Assembly (NCBI RefSeq): GCF_041729615.1
Contig: NZ_CP154874.1
Coordinates: 315,001 to 379,000 of the forward strand
Length of the DNA: 64,000 nt
Source: Pseudomonas alcaligenes
Lineage (GTDB): Bacteria; Pseudomonadota; Gammaproteobacteria; Pseudomonadales; Pseudomonadaceae
Reading direction: 5' to 3'
The translations under genes were made by a program, and so were the position numbers. Shown one piece after another: positions 8,467 through 20,055 of this stretch (position 1 is its first letter; each line of letters starts with the position of its first letter). The notes below the pieces were generated by a model. The model was not told the DNA's origin, did no database searches, and saw only the letters and a program-made list of their open reading frames with translations.

Positions 8467-9851
8467 AGCCGTTGATTCCCGCTCTGCTCGCCCTCGCCGT
8501 CAGTGCCTGTGCCGTCGGCCCGGACTACCGGGCGCCGGACACCACGCCGGCGCGCATCGAGGCCCTGGAGGCCGGCGACTACGACCGCACCGACTTCGAG
8601 GCGGCCTGGTGGCAGCAGTTCGACGACCCGACCCTGAGCCAGCTGGTCCAGCAGTCGCTCAAGGAAAACCGCGAGCTGCGTGTGGCCTTCGCCCGCCTGC
8701 GCGCCGCCCGGGCTATCCGCGACGATGTCGGCAACGACCAGCTGCCGGTGATCACCAGCCGCGCCAGCGGCGAGTTCGGCAAGGCCCAGCAGCCGCCCAC
8801 CAGCGAGCAGCGCATCCGCCAGGAGCGCTACGACCTGGGCCTGGACATGGCCTGGGAGCTCGACCTGTTCGGCCGCATCCAGCGCAGCATCGAGGCCAGC
8901 GAGGCGCAGAGCGAGGCCGCCGAGGCCGAGCTGTACCAGCTGCAGGTGAGCCTGATCGCCGAGCTGGTGGACGCCTACGGCAACCTGCGCGGCGCGCAGC
9001 TGCGCGAACGCATCGCCCGCGACAACCTGAAGAACCAGAGCCAGTCGCGCGCCCTCACCGAGCAGCTGCGCGACGCCGGCATCGGCAGCGAACTCGACGT
9101 GCTGCGCGCCGATGCGCGCCTGGCCGCCACCGAGGCCAGCCTGCCGCAGCTGCAGGCCGAAGAGGCGCGTGCCCGTCACCGTATCGCCACCCTCCTCGGC
9201 CAGCGGCCCGAGCAGCTGAGCGTCGACCTGTCGCCCCGGCCCCTGCCGGTGATCGCCAAGGCCCTGCCGATCGGCGATCCCGCCGAGCTGCTGCGCCGCC
9301 GTCCGGACGTGCGCGTCGCCGAGCGCCAGCTGGCCGCGGCCACCGCCAATGTCGGCGTGGCCACCGCCGACCTGTTCCCGCGGGTCAGCCTCTCCGGCTT
9401 CCTCGGCTTTACCGCCGGCCGCGGCTCGCAACTGGGCGCGGCGGCGGCCAATGCCTGGGGCGTGGCGCCGACCATCAGCTGGGCGGCCTTCGACCTGGGC
9501 AGCGTGCGCGCCCGCCTGCGCGGCGCCGAGGCCGACGCCGACGGCGCCCTGGCCAGCTACGAGCAGCAGGTGCTGCTGGCCCTGGAAGAGTCGGAGAACG
9601 CCTTCAGCGACTACGCCAAGCGCCAGCAGCGCCTGGTCTCGCTGGTGCGCCAGGTCGAAGCCAGCCGCGCCGCGGCCGAGCAGGCGGCGGTGCGCTACCG
9701 CGAGGGCACCGAGGACTTCCTCGTGCTGCTCGACGCCGAGCGCGAGCGCCTGGCCGCCGAGGATGCCCAGGCCCAGGCCGAGATCGAGCTGTACCGCGGC
9801 ACAGTCGCCATCTACAAGGCGCTCGGCGGCGGCTGGCAGCCCAGCGCCTGA
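8463..9851 (+). CDS. oprN: OprN, outer-membrane efflux channel
   Basis: A 462-residue TolC-like outer-membrane factor. The signal sequence ends in a lipobox (LLALAVSAC), followed by the typical AVGPDYRAPD. Two homologous halves of coiled-coil helices plus strands follow; LLRRRPDVRVAERQLAAATA marks the second repeat. It forms the exit duct for MexEF. The ATG overlaps the mexF stop. A terminator hairpin follows about 45 bp after its stop, which closes the operon. Confidence 0.93.
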   Translation: MKPLIPALLALAVSACAVGPDYRAPDTTPARIEALEAGDYDRTDFEAAWWQQFDDPTLSQLVQQSLKENRELRVAFARLRAARAIRDDVGNDQLPVITSRASGEFGKAQQPPTSEQRIRQERYDLGLDMAWELDLFGRIQRSIEASEAQSEAAEAELYQLQVSLIAELVDAYGNLRGAQLRERIARDNLKNQSQSRALTEQLRDAGIGSELDVLRADARLAATEASLPQLQAEEARARHRIATLLGQRPEQLSVDLSPRPLPVIAKALPIGDPAELLRRRPDVRVAERQLAAATANVGVATADLFPRVSLSGFLGFTAGRGSQLGAAAANAWGVAPTISWAAFDLGSVRARLRGAEADADGALASYEQQVLLALEESENAFSDYAKRQQRLVSLVRQVEASRAAAEQAAVRYREGTEDFLVLLDAERERLAAEDAQAQAEIELYRGTVAIYKALGGGWQPSA

Positions 9852-9896
9852 ACCCTACCTCCTGGGCCGACACCGCCCTTTGTCGGCCAACCCTTG

Positions 9897-9933
9897 TCCC
9901 CGCGGTCCAGCTCCTGGCCGTGGGGATTTTTTT
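9897..9933 (+). terminator. Rho-independent terminator of mexEF-oprN
   Basis: CCCCGCGG pairs with CCGTGGGG (one mismatch) around a loop, followed directly by ATTTTTTTA at about 9925-9933. Confidence 0.75.
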
Positions 9934-10000
9934 ACCAGCTCCGGCCGGGTTAGGATCGCGGCATGCCTTCAGTTCGGAGGCGACAATTCAAGGAAGGTCG

Positions 10001-10450
10001 ATGAAAAAGCTCGCGCTGTCCCTGCTCTGCCTGTTCGCCCCGCTGGTCCACGCCGAACCGGCCCTGACCGAAGCCAATATCCGCGCGCTTTACGCTGACA
10101 TGACCGCGGCGGCCACGCAGCGCGACATCGAGGCCACCCTGGCGCACATGAGCGAGGACGTGCGCATCCACATCTCCGCGCCCAAGGGCAGCCTGGAGCT
10201 GGACGCGACCCAGTACCGCCAGCTGCTCAAGCAGGGCTGGAGCAGGCTGGACAGCTACCGCATGGAGGTGGACATCGAATCGATCGAGATCGCCGAGGAC
10301 GGCCAGAGTGCCACGGTCACCGATACCACCCAGGAAACCCTGTCGATGGGCGGCCACGAGATGAGTACCGGCATGCAGGAAGTCGCCAGCCTGCGCCTGA
10401 TCGACGGGCAGCCGAAGATCACCCGCATCGAGGCGACCATCAAGCCCTGA
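10001..10450 (+). CDS. Secreted NTF2-like (SnoaL-type) small protein
   Basis: A 149-residue protein with a clear signal peptide (MKKLALSLLCLFAPLVHA, cleavage before EP). The mature part looks like a single NTF2-like domain: a helical opening (IRALYADMTAAATQRDIEAT), then VRIHISAPKGSLELDATQYR, then long alternating strands with SIEIAEDGQSATVTDTTQET. No catalytic set is recognisable. AAGGA sits before the ATG. It stands between the mexEF-oprN terminator and the convergent opmB, whose stop codon is one base from its own. A periplasmic binding or stress function is only a guess. Confidence 0.75.
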   Translation: MKKLALSLLCLFAPLVHAEPALTEANIRALYADMTAAATQRDIEATLAHMSEDVRIHISAPKGSLELDATQYRQLLKQGWSRLDSYRMEVDIESIEIAEDGQSATVTDTTQETLSMGGHEMSTGMQEVASLRLIDGQPKITRIEATIKP

Positions 10451-10451
10451 G

Positions 10452-11903
10452 TCACTCGCCTTCCGGCACGCCCTGCCAGCCGCCGCCCAGGGCCGCGATC
10501 AGCTGCACGCTGGCGGTCAGGCGGCTGCCCTGCAGGGTCAGGCGGGTGCGTTCGTTGGCCAGCGCGCTGGCCTGCACGCTGACCACGTCGGTGAACTCCA
10601 CGGTGCCGGCCTTGTACTGGTTGAGGATCAGTCGCAGCGACTCGCGGGCGGCGTCCAGCGCCTCCTGCTGCACCAGCGCCTCGCGCTCCAGCACCGCCAG
10701 CTGCACCAGGTAGTCCTCCACCTCGCGGAAGCTTTCCAGCACCGTCTGCCGGTAGTCGGCCACCGTCTGGTCGTAGCTGGCCTCGGCCTGCTCGACCTGC
10801 GAGCGGATCAGGCCGCCGTCGAACAGGGTCATGGCGAAGGCCGGGCCGATGGACCAGAAGCGGTTGGGCGAGCTGATCCAGTCGTCCAGGCCGCCGCTGC
10901 GGTAACCGCCACTGGCACTCAGGCTCAGCTGCGGGTAGTAGGCGGCCTCGGCCACGCCGATCTCGGCGTTGGCGGCCATCACCCGGCGCTCGGCGGCGGC
11001 CACGTCCGGGCGCCGCTCCAGCAGGCTCGACGGCAGGCTGACTGGTACGGCGGGCAGCGCCGGCACTTGGCCGCGCACCGCCAGCTCGAACGCCGACGGC
11101 GCCACGCCCACCAGCACGGCGATGGCGTGTTCCAGCTGCGCGCGCTGGTATTCCAGGTCCACCGCCTCGGCCTCGGTGCCCTTGAGCTGGGTCAGCGCCT
11201 GGGTCACGTCGGACTTCGGCACTATGCCGGCCCGGTACTGGTTCTCGGCGATGCGATAGGCCTGCTTGTAGGCCGCCACCGTCTCCTCGAGCAGGCGTTT
11301 CTGCTGATCCAGCACGCGCAGCTGCAGGTAGTTCTGCACCAGCTCGGACTGCTGGCTGAGGCGCACGGCGGCAAGGTCGGCGGCGCTGGCGTCGAGGCCG
11401 GCGTTCTCCGCCTCCAGCTGGCGGCGCAGCTTGCCCCACAGGTCCAGTTCCCAGCTCACGCCCAGGCTGGCCTCGTAGGTCTTGGATACCTGCGAGGCGT
11501 TGGCGCCGCTGACGCTGACCCCGCCGCTGGTGCCGATGGTGCTGTCGCCGCCGCCCTGCCCGGCGCGGGTCACCCCGCTGTTCAGGCCCAGGGTCGGGAA
11601 GAAGGCCGCGCGCGCGCCGCGCACCAGGGCGCGGGCCTGGCGGTACTGGGCCTCGGCACTGGCCAGGCTCTGGTTGTTGGCGTTGAGGCGCTCGACCAGC
11701 GCGTCCAGCTCGGCGTCGCCATACAGCTTCCACCAGTCGCCGCGCAGCGCAGTGTCGGCCGGTGCCGCGGCCTTCCAGCCGGCGGCCTGCTTGAACTGTG
11801 CCGCGGCGGCACTGTCCGGGCGCCGGTAGTCCGGGCCGACGGCACAGCCGGCCGCCAGCAGGGCGAGCAGCAAGAGGGAAATGCGGGGCAAGGCAGGTTT
11901 CAT
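10452..11903 (-). CDS. opmB: OpmB, outer-membrane channel of MuxABC
   Basis: A 483-residue TolC-family outer-membrane lipoprotein (lipobox LLALLAAGC, then AVGPDYRRPD). It has two structural repeats; the second is marked by LLERRPDVAAAERRVMAANA. It is the last gene of the muxABC-opmB operon on the minus strand and overlaps the muxC stop by four bases. In P. aeruginosa OpmB (PA2525) serves the MuxABC pump, which handles novobiocin, aztreonam, macrolides and tetracycline. It is convergent with the upstream small secreted protein gene. Confidence 0.93.
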   Translation of the reverse strand: MKPALPRISLLLLALLAAGCAVGPDYRRPDSAAAAQFKQAAGWKAAAPADTALRGDWWKLYGDAELDALVERLNANNQSLASAEAQYRQARALVRGARAAFFPTLGLNSGVTRAGQGGGDSTIGTSGGVSVSGANASQVSKTYEASLGVSWELDLWGKLRRQLEAENAGLDASAADLAAVRLSQQSELVQNYLQLRVLDQQKRLLEETVAAYKQAYRIAENQYRAGIVPKSDVTQALTQLKGTEAEAVDLEYQRAQLEHAIAVLVGVAPSAFELAVRGQVPALPAVPVSLPSSLLERRPDVAAAERRVMAANAEIGVAEAAYYPQLSLSASGGYRSGGLDDWISSPNRFWSIGPAFAMTLFDGGLIRSQVEQAEASYDQTVADYRQTVLESFREVEDYLVQLAVLEREALVQQEALDAARESLRLILNQYKAGTVEFTDVVSVQASALANERTRLTLQGSRLTASVQLIAALGGGWQGVPEGE

Positions 11904-14900
11904 AGCGGAGTTTCCAGGGCGGCGTCGCTGCGTACGCCGCGCCAGCGGTTGACCCGATGGCGCAGGCGGTCGAGGTACAGGTAGACCACCGGGGTGGTGT
12001 AGAGGGTGAGGATCTGGCTGAGGATCAGCCCGCCGACGATGGCCAGGCCCAGCGGCTGGCGCATCTCGGCGCCCTCGGCCTGGCCGAGCAGCAGCGGCAG
12101 CGCGCCGAGCATGGCCGCCAGGGTGGTCATCAGGATCGGCCTAAAGCGCAGCAGGCAGGCGCGGCGGATCGACTCCTGCGGGCTCAGCTGTTCGCTGCGC
12201 TCCAGTTCCAGGGCCAGGTCGATCATCAGGATGGCGTTCTTCTTCACCACGCCGATCAGCAGGAACAGGCCAAGCAGCGAGATCAGGCTGAACTCGCCGC
12301 CGGTCAGCAGGATCGCCAGCAGCGCGCCGACCCCGGCCGAGGGCAGCGTGGAGAGGATGGTCAGGGGGTGGATGTAGCTCTCGTAGAGGATGCCGAGGAC
12401 GATGTACACCACCAGCAGCGCGGTGAGGATCATGATCGGCTGGCCCTTGGCCTCCTTCTCGAAGGCTCCGCCGGTACCGCCGAGCAGGCCCTGCACTTCG
12501 GTGGGCAGGCCGACCTCGGCCACTGCCCGGCGGATCGCCGCGTTGGCCTGCTCCTGGGTCACCTCGGGGGCTAGCGAGTAACCGATGTTCTCGGCGGCGA
12601 ACTGGCCCTGGTGGTTGACCCGGTCCTCCTCCAGGCTGCGCTCCCAGCGGGCGAAGCTGGACAGCGGTACGCGCGCGCCATCGGCGCCGATCACCTGGAT
12701 CTGGTCCAGCGCCTCGGGATACTGGGCGTACTTCGGATTGATCTCCATCACCACGCTGTACTGGTTCAGAGTGTCGTAGATGGTGGAGATCTGCCGCTGA
12801 CTGAAGGCGTTGTTCAGCACGCTGCTGATCATCGCCATGTCCACGCCCAGGCGCTGCGCGGTGACGCGATCGATGACAAGGCTGATCTGCTGGGCGCCCT
12901 CGCCTTCGTTGGCATCGATATCGGTCAGTTCGGGCAGTGCCGCCAGCGCGTCGCGCACCCTGGGCAGCCACTGGCGGAGCAGCTCCAGCTCGCTGGCCAG
13001 CAGCACGTATTCGTTCTCCGAGCTGCGCCCCTGGCGCCCGCCGAACTGCAGGTCCTGATCGGCCATCAGCATCAGCCGCGCCCCGGGCACCTTGGGCAGG
13101 TTCTCGCGCAGCCGGTCGATCACCTGCTGGGCCGACTGCTCGCGTTCGCCGATGGGCTTCAGGCGGATCACCAGGAAGGCGTTGTTGATACCGCTCTCGC
13201 CGCCGATGAAGCCGGCCACGCTGTGGATCGCCGGGTCCTCCAGCAGGCCGCGGCGGAAGGCTTCCATCTTCGGCTGCATGACCTGGAAGGACAGGCCGTC
13301 GTCGCCGCGCACGAAACCGATCAGCTGGCCGGTATCCTGCTGCGGCATGAAGGTCTTGGGCACCTCGACGAACAGGTAGACGTTGAGGCCGATCGTCGCC
13401 AGCAGGCTGAACAGGGTCAGCCGCGCATGGCGCAGGGCCCAGTCCAGGCTGCGCCCGTAGAAGGCCAGCAGGCGTTCCTGCGCCCGCGCGCCGAGGCGGG
13501 CCAGGCGCCCGGGGGCGCGCTCCTGGGGCTCGGCCTTGAGCCAGCGCGCGCAGAGCATCGGCGTCAGGGTCAGCGACACCAGCATGGAGATCAGGATCGC
13601 CACCGTCAGGGTGATGGAGAACTCGCGGAACAAATTGCCGACGATGCCGCCCATGAACAGGATGGAGAGGAACACCGCGACCAGCGACAGGTTCATCGAC
13701 AGCAGGGTGAAGCCGACCTCCTGGGCGCCCTTGTAGGCCGCCGCCAGCGGCTTCTCGCCGGCCTCAATGTGCCGCGAGATGTTCTCCAGCACGACGATGG
13801 CGTCGTCCACCACCAGGCCGGTGGCGATGATCAGCGCCATCAGCGACAGGTTGTTCAGCGAGAAGTCCAGCAGGTACATCACGGCGAAGGTGCCGACCAG
13901 CGACACCGGCACCGCCAGCGCCGGGATCAGCGAGGCGCGCCAGCGCCCGAGAAACAGGAACACCACCAGGATCACCAGGCCCACGGCGATCAGCAGGGTG
14001 CGCTCGGCCTCGTGCAGGGTGGCGCGGATCACCGGCGAACGATCCATCGCCACTTCCAGCTCGGCGCTGGCCGGAATCACCGCCTGCAGGGCCGGCAGCT
14101 CGGCACGGATGCCCTCGATGGTCTCGATGATGTTGGCGCCCGGCTGGCGGTTGACCACCAGCAGCACCGCCTGCCGGTCGTTGTAGAAGCCGCTGTTGTA
14201 GCGGTTCTCCACCGAGTCGCGCACCGTGGCCACGTCGGCCAGGCGCACGGCGGCGCTATTCTGGTAGCGGATGATCAGGTCCTGGTACTGGGCGGCGCGC
14301 TCCAGCTGGTCGTTGGCCTGGATCTGCCACTGCCGCTCGGCATCGGCCACGTCGCCCTTGGGGCGGTCGACATTGGCGCTGGCGATGGCGCTGCGCACCT
14401 CGTCGAGGGCGATGCCGTACTGGTCGAGCAGGCGGGGCTCCAGCTCCACGCGCACGGCCGGCAGCGAGCTGCCGCCGATCTGGATCTGCCCCACGCCCTG
14501 CACCTGCGCCAGCGTCTGCGCGATCACCGTGGAGGCCAGGTCGTACAGCTGGCTCTTGTCCAGCTGCGGCGAGGTCAGCGACAGCACCATGATCGGCGCC
14601 TGCGAGGGGTTGAACTTGCGGTAGGTCGGCATGCGGCGCATGCCGCTGGGCAGCAGGTTGCGCGCCGCGTTGATGGCCGCTTGCACCTCGCGCGCGGCCG
14701 CCTCGACGTCGCGGCCGATGTTGAACAGGATGATGATGCGCGTGTTGCCCTGGCTGCTGCGGCTGGTCATCTCGCTGATACCGGCGATGGTGCCGAGCGA
14801 GCGCTCCAGTGGTGTGGCCACGCTGGAGGCCATGGTCTGCGGGCTGGCGCCGGGCAGGCTGGCGTCGACCACAATGGCCGGAAAATCCATGTTCGGCAGC

Positions 14901-15007
14901 GGCGCCACCGACAGCAGGCGGAAACTCACCGCGCCGAGCAGCAGGATGGCCAGGCTCAGCAGCAGGGTCGCCACCGGACGGCCGATAAAGGGCGCGGAAA
15001 GGTTCAT
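11900..15007 (-). CDS. muxC: MuxC, RND efflux transporter subunit
   Basis: A 1035-residue RND transporter of the MdtC/MuxC type. It starts with [20 protein letters not shown]. The TM4 proton-relay motif is [20 protein letters not shown], and TM10-11 contains [20 protein letters not shown]. It is one of two different RND subunits in the MuxBC pump, which assembles as a heterotrimer like E. coli MdtBC. It overlaps muxB upstream and opmB downstream by four bases each, so the four genes are translated as a coupled unit. Confidence 0.94.
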   Translation of the reverse strand: MNLSAPFIGRPVATLLLSLAILLLGAVSFRLLSVAPLPNMDFPAIVVDASLPGASPQTMASSVATPLERSLGTIAGISEMTSRSSQGNTRIIILFNIGRDVEAAAREVQAAINAARNLLPSGMRRMPTYRKFNPSQAPIMVLSLTSPQLDKSQLYDLASTVIAQTLAQVQGVGQIQIGGSSLPAVRVELEPRLLDQYGIALDEVRSAIASANVDRPKGDVADAERQWQIQANDQLERAAQYQDLIIRYQNSAAVRLADVATVRDSVENRYNSGFYNDRQAVLLVVNRQPGANIIETIEGIRAELPALQAVIPASAELEVAMDRSPVIRATLHEAERTLLIAVGLVILVVFLFLGRWRASLIPALAVPVSLVGTFAVMYLLDFSLNNLSLMALIIATGLVVDDAIVVLENISRHIEAGEKPLAAAYKGAQEVGFTLLSMNLSLVAVFLSILFMGGIVGNLFREFSITLTVAILISMLVSLTLTPMLCARWLKAEPQERAPGRLARLGARAQERLLAFYGRSLDWALRHARLTLFSLLATIGLNVYLFVEVPKTFMPQQDTGQLIGFVRGDDGLSFQVMQPKMEAFRRGLLEDPAIHSVAGFIGGESGINNAFLVIRLKPIGEREQSAQQVIDRLRENLPKVPGARLMLMADQDLQFGGRQGRSSENEYVLLASELELLRQWLPRVRDALAALPELTDIDANEGEGAQQISLVIDRVTAQRLGVDMAMISSVLNNAFSQRQISTIYDTLNQYSVVMEINPKYAQYPEALDQIQVIGADGARVPLSSFARWERSLEEDRVNHQGQFAAENIGYSLAPEVTQEQANAAIRRAVAEVGLPTEVQGLLGGTGGAFEKEAKGQPIMILTALLVVYIVLGILYESYIHPLTILSTLPSAGVGALLAILLTGGEFSLISLLGLFLLIGVVKKNAILMIDLALELERSEQLSPQESIRRACLLRFRPILMTTLAAMLGALPLLLGQAEGAEMRQPLGLAIVGGLILSQILTLYTTPVVYLYLDRLRHRVNRWRGVRSDAALETPL

Positions 15008-18000
15008 GGCGCCAGCACCACCCCCGAGGCGCTGCGGCCGAGCAGGCGCCGGGAGAGGCGATCGAAGGCCAGGTAGATCACCGGCGTGGTGAACAGCGTC
15101 AGCACCTGGGATAGCAGCAGGCCGCCGACCATCACCAGGCCCAGCGGCTGGCGCAGCTCGGCGCCGGAACCCGAGGCCAGCATCAGCGGGATGGCGCCGA
15201 ACAGCGCGGCCAGGGTAGTCATCAGGATCGGCCTAAAACGCAGCAGCGCGGCCTGGTAGATGGCCGCCTCGGGCGCCATGCCCTGCTGGCGCTCCGCCTC
15301 CAGGGCGAAGTCGATCATCATGATGGCGTTCTTCTTGACGATGCCGATCAGCAGGATGATGCCGATCACGGCGATCAGGCCCAGGTCGTTGCCGGTCAGC
15401 AGCAACGCCAACAATGCGCCGACCCCGGCCGAGGGCAGCGTGGAGAGAATGGTGATCGGGTGGATATAGCTCTCGTAGAGCACGCCCAGCACGATGTACA
15501 TGGTGACGATGGCCGCCAGGATCAGCAGCAGGGTCGAACTGAGCGAGGCGCGGAAGGCCTCGGCGGCGCCCTGGAACTGGGTCTGGATGCCGGCCGGCAG
15601 GCCGATACGCTGCTTGACCTGATCGATCGCCGCCACCGCCTCGCCCAGGGCCACGCCCGGCGCCAGGTTGAACGACACGGTGACCGCCGGGAACTGGCCG
15701 ATATGGTTGACCAGCAGGCTGGCCGGACGCTGCGTGACGCGGGCCAGCGCGGCCTGCGGCACCTGGCCGCCACTGGCGGTGGCCACATGGATGCGCTGCA
15801 GGGCCTGCGGGCCCAGCTCACCGGCGCCTTCGCTCTCCAGCACCACGCGGTACTGGCTGGCCTGGGTGAAGATGGTGGAGATCTGCCGCTGGCCGAAGGC
15901 GTCGTACAGCGCATCGTCGATGCTGGACACGCTCACGCCCAGGCGCGAGGCGGCGTCGCGGTCGATCTCGAGGAACACTTGCAGGCCGCGGTTCTGCAGG
16001 TCGCTGGCGACGTCACGCAGCTCCGCCTGCTCGCCCAGCGCGGCGAGCAGCCTGGGCGTCCACTCCTCCAGCAGCGCGCCGTCCGGCGACTCCAGGCTGA
16101 ACTGGAACTGGGTACGGCTGACCCGGTCCTCGATCGACAGGTCCTGCACCGGCTGCAGGTACAGGGTGATACCCGGCACCCTGGCCAGCTCGGGGCGCAG
16201 GCGCTCGATCACTTCGCTGGCGCTGACGTCACGCTCGGCATGCGGCCTGAGGTTGATCAGCAGGCGCCCGCTGTTCAGCGTCGGGTTGTCGCCGTCCACG
16301 CCGATGTAGGACGACAGGCTGACCACGTCCGGGTCGCGCAGGATCACTTCGGCCAGGCGCTGCTGGCGCTCGCTCATGGCCCTGAAGGAAATCGACTGCG
16401 GCGCCTCGGAGATGCCCTGGATCACCCCGGTGTCCTGCACCGGGAAGAAGCCCTTGGGCACGGCCAGGTAGAGCAGCACGGTGAGCGCCAGGGTGCCGAT
16501 GGCCACCAGCAGGGTCAGGCCCTGGTGGCGCAGGGTCCAGGTCAGGCCCAGGGCGTAGCGCGCGATCAGGCCGTCGATCAGGGCGCCCGCCGAGCGGTAG
16601 AAACGCCCCTGCTGCTGGTCCTTCTCGGCCTTGAGCAGGCGCGCGCACATCATCGGCGTCAGGGTCAGCGACACCACCAGGGAAATCAGGATGGCCACCG
16701 CCAGGGTGATGGCGAACTCGCGGAACAGGCGCCCCACGACATCGGCCATGAACAGCAGCGGGATCAGCACCGCGATCAGCGAGAAGGTCAGCGAGATCAG
16801 GGTGAAGCCGATCTGCCTGGCGCCCTTGAGCGCGGCATTCAGCGGCGTCTCGCCCTCCTCCAGGTGACGGGCGATGTTCTCCAGCATGACGATGGCGTCG
16901 TCCACCACGAAGCCGGTGGCGATGGTCAGGGCCATCAGCGTCAGGTTGTTGATGGAGAAACCGGCCAGGTACATCACCGCGAAGGTGCCGATCAGCGACA
17001 GCGGCACAGCGATGGAGGGAATTACAGTGGCCGAGACCTTGCGCAGGAACAGGAAGGTCACCAGCACCACCAGGGCGATGGCCAGCACCAGCTCGAACTG
17101 CACGTCGCTGACCGCCGCGCGGATCGTCTGGGTGCGATCGGTGAGCACCTTGACCTCCAGGCTGGCCGGCAGCGCGGCGGTGATCTGCGGCAGCAGCGCC
17201 TGCACGCGGTCGACCACCTCGATGACGTTGGCACCGGGCTGGCGCTGAATGGTCAGCAGCACCGTCTCGTTGCGGTCGGCCCAGGCCGCCAGGCGCTCGT
17301 TCTCGGCGCCGTCGACCACCGTGGCGACATCGCGCAGGCGCAGCGCCGCGCCGTTCTCGTACTTGAGGATCAGGTCGAGGTATTCCACGGCCGACTTGAG
17401 CTGGTCGTTGGCGTCCAGCTGGGAGACCCGGGTCGGGCCGTCGAAGTTGCCCTTGGGCTGGTTGACGTTCTGCGCGGCGATCAGCTGGCGCACGTCAGCG
17501 AAGCTCAGGCCATGGCTGGCCAGGGCCTCGGGATCGACCTTGATGCGCACCGCCGGGCGCTGGCCGCCGGCCAGGCTGACCAGGCCGACGCCGCTGATCT
17601 GCGCGATCTTCTGCGCCATGCGCGTGTCGACCAGGTCGTGCACCTCGGTCAGCGGCAGGGTCGGCGAACTGATCGCCAGGGTCAGCACCGGGGTGTCGGC
17701 CGGGTTGACCTTGTTGTACACCGGCGGCGCCGGCAGGTCGTCCGGCAGCAGGTTGCTGGCCGCGTTGATGGCCGCCTGCACCTCCTGCTCGGCCACTTCC
17801 AGGTCTACCTCGAGTGAGAAGCGCAGGGTGATCACCGAGGCGCCGCCGGAGCTGGCCGAGGACATCTGCTTCAGGCCCGGCATCTGGCCGAACTGGCGCT
17901 CCAGCGGCGCGGTCACCGAACTGGTCATCACCTGCGGGCTGGCGCCCGGATACAGTGTCAGCACGCGGATGGTCGGGTAGTCCACCTCCGGCAGCGCCGA

Positions 18001-18102
18001 GACCGGCAGCAGGCGGTAGGCGATCAGGCCGGTGAGGAAGATCGCCACCATCAGCAGCGTGGTGGCGACCGGACGCAGGATGAACAGGCGCGAGACGTTC
18101 AT
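15004..18102 (-). CDS. muxB: MuxB, RND efflux transporter subunit
   Basis: A 1032-residue RND transporter of the MdtB/MuxB type. It begins [20 protein letters not shown] and carries the TM4 motif [40 protein letters not shown] lies in the C-terminal membrane bundle. Together with MuxC it forms the inner-membrane part of the MuxABC-OpmB pump. Its ATG overlaps the muxA stop and its stop overlaps the muxC start, each by four bases. Confidence 0.94.
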   Translation of the reverse strand: MNVSRLFILRPVATTLLMVAIFLTGLIAYRLLPVSALPEVDYPTIRVLTLYPGASPQVMTSSVTAPLERQFGQMPGLKQMSSASSGGASVITLRFSLEVDLEVAEQEVQAAINAASNLLPDDLPAPPVYNKVNPADTPVLTLAISSPTLPLTEVHDLVDTRMAQKIAQISGVGLVSLAGGQRPAVRIKVDPEALASHGLSFADVRQLIAAQNVNQPKGNFDGPTRVSQLDANDQLKSAVEYLDLILKYENGAALRLRDVATVVDGAENERLAAWADRNETVLLTIQRQPGANVIEVVDRVQALLPQITAALPASLEVKVLTDRTQTIRAAVSDVQFELVLAIALVVLVTFLFLRKVSATVIPSIAVPLSLIGTFAVMYLAGFSINNLTLMALTIATGFVVDDAIVMLENIARHLEEGETPLNAALKGARQIGFTLISLTFSLIAVLIPLLFMADVVGRLFREFAITLAVAILISLVVSLTLTPMMCARLLKAEKDQQQGRFYRSAGALIDGLIARYALGLTWTLRHQGLTLLVAIGTLALTVLLYLAVPKGFFPVQDTGVIQGISEAPQSISFRAMSERQQRLAEVILRDPDVVSLSSYIGVDGDNPTLNSGRLLINLRPHAERDVSASEVIERLRPELARVPGITLYLQPVQDLSIEDRVSRTQFQFSLESPDGALLEEWTPRLLAALGEQAELRDVASDLQNRGLQVFLEIDRDAASRLGVSVSSIDDALYDAFGQRQISTIFTQASQYRVVLESEGAGELGPQALQRIHVATASGGQVPQAALARVTQRPASLLVNHIGQFPAVTVSFNLAPGVALGEAVAAIDQVKQRIGLPAGIQTQFQGAAEAFRASLSSTLLLILAAIVTMYIVLGVLYESYIHPITILSTLPSAGVGALLALLLTGNDLGLIAVIGIILLIGIVKKNAIMMIDFALEAERQQGMAPEAAIYQAALLRFRPILMTTLAALFGAIPLMLASGSGAELRQPLGLVMVGGLLLSQVLTLFTTPVIYLAFDRLSRRLLGRSASGVVLAP

Positions 18103-19301
18103 GCGCCCTGCTTCTGCGCGGCCTGGCCCTGCGGCTGGGCGAGGGCGCCGGGCTCGCCGATCACCTCCACCTCGCTGCCGTCCTTGAGCCTGTCGGTGCC
18201 TTCCAGCACCAGGCGCTCGCCGACCTTGACGCCCTCTTCCACCAGGCTGGTGGCGCCGTCGCTGGCGGCGATGCGCACATCGCGGAGCTGCACCTTGTCA
18301 TCCTGGCCGACGACGAACACGAAGGTGCCGCGCGCGCCGTACTGCACGGCGGCCGAAGGAATCAGGGTGGCCTGCTGGCGGGTCTCCACGCGCAGACGAA
18401 CATTGACGAACTGATTGGGAAACAGGCCTTCGCCGGCATTGGCGAAGCGCGCCTTGAGCTTGACCGTGCCGGTGGCCACGTCGATCTGGTTGTCCAGGCT
18501 GTGCAGCACGCCTTCGGCGAGCAGCTGCTGCTCGCCACGGTCCCAGGCCTCTACGCGCAGCATCTGGTTGTCGCGCACCCTGGCCAGCACCGGCGGCAGG
18601 TCCTTTTCCGGCAGGGTGAAATTGACCGCGATCGGCTCGACCTGGGTGATCACCACCAGCGGCGTGGTGTCGCCGCTGCCGACCAGGTTGCCGACATCCA
18701 CTTGGCGCAGGCCCAGGCGCCCGGAAATGGGCGCGCGGACCTCGGTGAAGTCCAGGTTCAGGCGGGCCTCGGCCACCGCCGCCTGGTTGCTCTTGACCGT
18801 GCCACGGTACTGGCCGACCAGCGCCGCCTGGGTGTCCAGGGTCTGCTTGGCGATGCTGTCCTCGGCGTACAGGCCCTGGTAGCGGGCCAGGTCGACTTCG
18901 GCATTCCTGAGCTGCGCCTGGCTCTGCGCCAGCGCGCCCTCGGCCTGCTGCAGCGCCACCCGGTAGGGGCGCGGATCGATCTGCGCCAGCAGGTCGCCGG
19001 CCTTGACCAGCTGGCCCTCCTCGAACAGCACCTTGACCAGTTGGCCATCCACGCGCGGGCGCACGTTGACGGTATTCAGGGCAGTGACGGTACCCAGGGC
19101 CTTGAGCTCGACGTGGAAGTCGCCCTGGCCGACCTCGGTCAGGCGCACCGGCGTCGGGCCATCCCAGGGCCCCTCTGGCTTCTCTTGTTCCGGGCTGTCG
19201 CCAGCGGGCAGCAGCCACCAGAGCAGCAGGCCGCCGAGCAGCACGGCGGAGCCGACCAGCCAGGGACGTGAGAAGCGCGAAGCGGAGGGAAAATCGGACA
19301 T
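18099..19301 (-). CDS. muxA: MuxA, periplasmic adaptor of MuxBC
   Basis: A 400-residue membrane-fusion protein. An N-terminal anchor helix ([20 protein letters not shown], about residues 15-34) is not followed by a lipobox, so it is probably a membrane-anchored rather than lipid-anchored adaptor. Lipoyl halves [20 protein letters not shown] and [20 protein letters not shown] flank the helical hairpin. It is the first gene of muxABC-opmB. The 130 bp before it hold its promoter and the end of the tpx unit; I see no local regulator gene. Confidence 0.92.
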   Translation of the reverse strand: MSDFPSASRFSRPWLVGSAVLLGGLLLWWLLPAGDSPEQEKPEGPWDGPTPVRLTEVGQGDFHVELKALGTVTALNTVNVRPRVDGQLVKVLFEEGQLVKAGDLLAQIDPRPYRVALQQAEGALAQSQAQLRNAEVDLARYQGLYAEDSIAKQTLDTQAALVGQYRGTVKSNQAAVAEARLNLDFTEVRAPISGRLGLRQVDVGNLVGSGDTTPLVVITQVEPIAVNFTLPEKDLPPVLARVRDNQMLRVEAWDRGEQQLLAEGVLHSLDNQIDVATGTVKLKARFANAGEGLFPNQFVNVRLRVETRQQATLIPSAAVQYGARGTFVFVVGQDDKVQLRDVRIAASDGATSLVEEGVKVGERLVLEGTDRLKDGSEVEVIGEPGALAQPQGQAAQKQGA

Positions 19302-19425
19302 GGTGCGGAATCACTTGCCTGGGGAGGATGAACGATAAGTACTCCCAGCAACCAGGCAAAGGGTCTTTACCGCCTATTTACCCTAGTTTGACGTAACAAG
19401 ACGTTAGGAATTTAGCCGCTCGCCA

Positions 19426-19454
19426 ATAAAAACGGCCTGCACAAGGCAGGCCGT
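19426..19454 (-). terminator. Rho-independent terminator of tpx
   Basis: ACGGCCTGC and GCAGGCCGT (19432-19454) form a perfect 9-bp stem with a 5-base loop. On the minus strand it is followed by TTTTTATT. It lies 19 bp past the tpx stop. Confidence 0.85.
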
Positions 19455-19472
19455 CGGCAGCGCAGGCGCGCC

Positions 19473-19973
19473 TTACTTCAGCGCGGCCAGGGCGGCGGCG
19501 TAGTTCGGCTCGTCGGCGATCTCGCCGACCAGCTCGCTGTGCAGCACCTTGCCCTGCTCGTCCAGCACCACCACGGCGCGGGCGGCGACGCCGACCAGCG
19601 GGCCGCTGGCGATGGCCACGCCGTAGTCCTTGAGGAAGCTGGCGCCACGCATGGTCGAAAGGTTGATCACCTTGTCCAGGCCCTCGGCCCCGCAGAAGCG
19701 CGCCTGGGCGAACGGCAGGTCGGCGGAGATGCAAAGCACCAGGGTGTTGGGCAGCGCGCTGGCCTCGGCGTTGAACTTGCGCACCGAGGTGGCGCAGGTC
19801 GGGGTGTCGATGCTCGGGAAGATGTTCAGCACCTTGCGCTTGCCGGCCAGGCTGGCCAGGGTCACATCGGACAGGTCCTTGCCGACCAGGCTGAACGCCG
19901 GGGCCTGCTGGCCGACCTGCGGCAGCTGGCCGTCGACCTGAACCGGGTTGCCCTTGAGGGTTACTTGAGCCAT
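19473..19973 (-). CDS. tpx: Thiol peroxidase (Tpx)
   Basis: A 166-residue atypical 2-Cys peroxiredoxin. The active-site segment is [15 protein letters not shown], with peroxidatic Cys60 and resolving Cys94 (ARFCGAEG), matching the spacing in E. coli Tpx. It reduces hydrogen and alkyl peroxides with thioredoxin as reductant and is cytoplasmic or periplasmic-facing depending on species; no signal peptide is seen here. AAGGA precedes the ATG. It stands alone, with its own terminator downstream. Confidence 0.95.
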   Translation of the reverse strand: MAQVTLKGNPVQVDGQLPQVGQQAPAFSLVGKDLSDVTLASLAGKRKVLNIFPSIDTPTCATSVRKFNAEASALPNTLVLCISADLPFAQARFCGAEGLDKVINLSTMRGASFLKDYGVAIASGPLVGVAARAVVVLDEQGKVLHSELVGEIADEPNYAAALAALK

Positions 19974-20055
19974 GGGATGTTTTCCTTGTGGTGAAGCCGG
20001 GTTGTCCGGCGAAACCCCTGCAGTCTGAACAGGCGCAAGGCCGCCGGCAACCCGG

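Noticed and set aside
12611..15076. 821-codon open frame on the plus strand
   Set aside because: It is antisense to muxC; such long antisense frames are a by-product of GC-rich third positions. The same holds for 15460-17817 (muxB) and 57041-59533 (ppsA).
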